From positions 1,426,001 to 1,490,000 of the forward strand of contig NZ_BAABDF010000007.1 of assembly GCF_039539485.1 (NCBI RefSeq): 64,000 nt of DNA, read 5' to 3'. The notes below the pieces were generated by a model. The model saw only the letters and a list, made by a program, of their open reading frames with translations, was not told the origin of the DNA and searched no databases. The first letter of the stretch is position 1; each line of letters opens with the position of its first letter. Shown here piece after piece: positions 62,601 through 64,000 of this stretch. The translations under genes were made by a program, and so were the position numbers. The stretch comes from Celeribacter arenosi (GTDB lineage Bacteria; Pseudomonadota; Alphaproteobacteria; Rhodobacterales; Rhodobacteraceae).

Positions 62601-63232
62601 TCCCAGCGGACACAGACCTACGCGACACAGGCCTCGCACCCATCGGTGCGGGGCGCACACTCGTTATTGCCTGTGGTGCTCTGGCGCGGGAAATCATCGC
62701 CCTGATCGACATGAATGGGCTGACGCATCTCACGCTGACCTGCCTTCCTGCTATCCTGCACAACGACCCAAGGAAGATACCGCAAGCCATTGAAAATGCA
62801 GTGTATAAGCACAAAGAAGACTACGACGAAATCCTAATTGCCTATGGCGATTGCGGCACAGGCGGACAGTTGCAGAGCCTGTGCGATCGCCTCGGCGTGA
62901 CCATGATCGATGCCCCCCATTGCTATGCCTTTTTTGACGGAACAAAGACCTTCGCGCAGCGTGGCGAAGTCACCAGCTTTTACCTGACCGACTTCCTCGC
63001 ACGCCAATTCGACGCCTTTGTGTGGGAACCTCTCGGCCTCGCCCGCTACCCTGATTTGCGCGACGCCTATTTCGGCAATTACGAAACGCTCGTTTATCTC
63101 GCCCAAACCGAAAACGCCGACCTGACCGCCAAAGCGCGCGATGCGGCAGAACGGCTCGGCCTTGGGTTTGAACGGCGCTACACCAGCTTTGGCGACCTCG
63201 AACCCTTTCTTACAACGGGATCTGGGTCGTAG
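62597..63232 (+). CDS. DUF1638 protein, coupled to the corrinoid protein gene
   Basis: A 211-residue protein of unknown function. The family core is visible: LVIACGALAREIIALI, LTCLPAILHNDPRKIP, ILIAYGDCGTGGQLQSL and IDAPHCYAFFDG. The conserved cysteines and histidine in these stretches could bind a metal or a corrinoid-related cofactor. DUF1638 genes accompany corrinoid methyltransferase genes in several lineages. The GTG start overlaps the corrinoid stop (GTGA), which points to a joint role. Its 3' end overlaps the convergent Lrp gene by 23 bases. Confidence 0.85.
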   Translation: MIPADTDLRDTGLAPIGAGRTLVIACGALAREIIALIDMNGLTHLTLTCLPAILHNDPRKIPQAIENAVYKHKEDYDEILIAYGDCGTGGQLQSLCDRLGVTMIDAPHCYAFFDGTKTFAQRGEVTSFYLTDFLARQFDAFVWEPLGLARYPDLRDAYFGNYETLVYLAQTENADLTAKARDAAERLGLGFERRYTSFGDLEPFLTTGSGS

Positions 63233-63671
63233 ACTTGATTTCCTGCATGGAGAGAAGCGCGGTGACGTTGTAAATCGACACTTCGCCGATCAGCGCCTGA
63301 TAGAACTCGTCATAGGCCTTTGCGTTGCGCACCCGCACCTTCAAAATGTAGTCGATTTCACCCGCCAACCGATGGGCCTCCAAAACTTCGGGCCGCCGCT
63401 TTAGCACCTGCAGAAATTTCTCCTGCCACCCTGCTTCATGCGCGTTCGTGCGAACAAGAACGAAGAAACATGCCTCCAGCCCGAGACTCTCGGGATCAAG
63501 GATCACGGTTTGCTGACCGATCACCCCGCCCTCACGCATTTTCTTGATCCGGTTCCACACCGGCGTCTTCGAAGACCCCACTTTTCGCGCAATTTCATCC
63601 AAGGACTGTCCTGCATCGCGCTGAAGCTCACCTAGGATTTTCCGGTCCATCGCATCTATCTGGACTGACAT
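63210..63671 (-). CDS. Lrp/AsnC-family transcriptional regulator
   Basis: A 153-residue regulator with an N-terminal helix-turn-helix (MDRKILGELQRDAGQSLDEIARKVGSSKTPVWNRIKKM) and a C-terminal RAM ligand domain (VLEAHRLAGEIDYILKVRV). The ATG at 63671 gives the usual start MSVQIDAMDRKIL. The open frame extends upstream past the likely promoter. It is divergent from the DUF2849 gene and may control that sulfur-assimilation cluster. Its 3' end overlaps DUF1638 by 23 bases. Confidence 0.9.
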   Translation of the reverse strand: MSVQIDAMDRKILGELQRDAGQSLDEIARKVGSSKTPVWNRIKKMREGGVIGQQTVILDPESLGLEACFFVLVRTNAHEAGWQEKFLQVLKRRPEVLEAHRLAGEIDYILKVRVRNAKAYDEFYQALIGEVSIYNVTALLSMQEIKSTTQIPL

Positions 63672-63814
63672 TTCGGCATTCCCTTCATCTGTGGAACCTG
63701 TGTCCACCATTCCCGCCAGCGTGGAACAAACATCCTTATTCGCCCGCACCCATGGCGCATTCTTGGGATAATGTTCTAAATTAGACAGGAGAAATCGCAA
63801 GTCGGAAAAGAGCC

Positions 63815-64000
63815 ATGGCCCGTCCCTTTACGCCCAAAGTCATTACCGCAAACGCCCTTCTCGAAGGTGACGTCGTCTATCTCGCAGAGGACGGCGCCTG
63901 GGTGCGTCGCCTTGAGCACGCGCGCCTATTCGAGGACGCCGAAACCGCCGAGGCCACATTGGTCGCGGCTGGCGCGAACCAGATGATCGTTGGACCCTAT
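63815..64000 (+). CDS. DUF2849-family protein, 5' part, cut by the window edge
   Basis: The first 62 codons are visible, starting MARPFTPKVITANALLEGD and continuing with VVYLAEDGAWVRRLEHARLFED. DUF2849 proteins are small and usually precede the sulfite/nitrite reductase gene in alphaproteobacterial sulfur-assimilation clusters, so cysI is probably just outside. No separate domain function is known. It is divergent from the Lrp/AsnC gene across 143 bases. Confidence 0.8.
   Translation, partial: MARPFTPKVITANALLEGDVVYLAEDGAWVRRLEHARLFEDAETAEATLVAAGANQMIVGPY

Noticed and set aside
1..64000. CRISPR arrays, insertion sequences, prophage, toxin-antitoxin or restriction genes
   Set aside because: No regularly spaced repeats, transposases, phage structural genes or defence gene families were recognised on either strand.

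Overview
The window looks like a chromosomal segment of a marine alphaproteobacterium of the Roseobacter group (Rhodobacteraceae). The grounds are family resemblance and gene order: an AglE-type sugar transporter, a che operon with CheD and a STAS protein, ATPase zeta subunit (DUF1476), RNase E with a large acidic insertion in its S1 domain, a DctBD pair, a three-part (split) MetH, and DUF2849 at the right edge. GC is moderately high except around 33-40 kb. Most neighbouring genes are packed into operons with 4-base ATGA, GTGA or TTGA overlaps.

Layout. 1-5.7 kb: glucoside uptake and use (aglF partial and aglE on minus; a LacI regulator, a GH1 beta-glucosidase and glucokinase on plus), tied together by two copies of the same 14-base operator. 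5.9-15.9 kb: a complete chemotaxis locus, with STAS-cheY-cheA-cheW-cheR-cheY2 and an unknown 133-residue protein on plus, then mcp and cheB-cheD on minus. 16.1-24.3 kb: a pectin/oligogalacturonide locus with GH105, GH28, a four-gene ABC importer and a divergent AraC regulator. 24.3-28.6 kb: an arsenic operon (ArsR-ArsC fusion, GAPDH, ArsJ, Acr3) ending next to a promoterless remnant of a TRAP transporter dctM gene. 28.8-40.2 kb: a looser accessory stretch with RidA, an NTF2-like protein, an FtrA-type regulator, an orphan 689-residue protein, a GAF histidine kinase, peptidase E, small unknown proteins, a DgcN-like/PLP racemase pair and a small operon of envelope proteins, ending near tRNA-Ser(GGA).

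40.9-64 kb returns to housekeeping genes: AlaX, a large MscS-type channel and cysteine synthase in one overlapping operon; a P450 paired with a membrane alpha/beta-hydrolase-like protein; ccdA; rne; dctD-dctB; purC-purS-purQ; ATPase zeta; an MprF-like lipid aminoacyltransferase; a homocysteine methyltransferase, a radical SAM protein, a corrinoid protein and DUF1638; an Lrp/AsnC regulator; and the start of a DUF2849 gene that usually heads the sulfite reductase cluster.

No CRISPR array, prophage, insertion sequence or integrase was seen. The points most worth following are the uncharacterised che-operon protein, the DgcN-racemase pair, a DctD that lacks the sigma-54 GAFTGA loop, the arsenic operon with TTG starts abutting a dctM remnant, the orphan 689-residue protein, and strong stem-loops that follow both solute-binding-protein genes.
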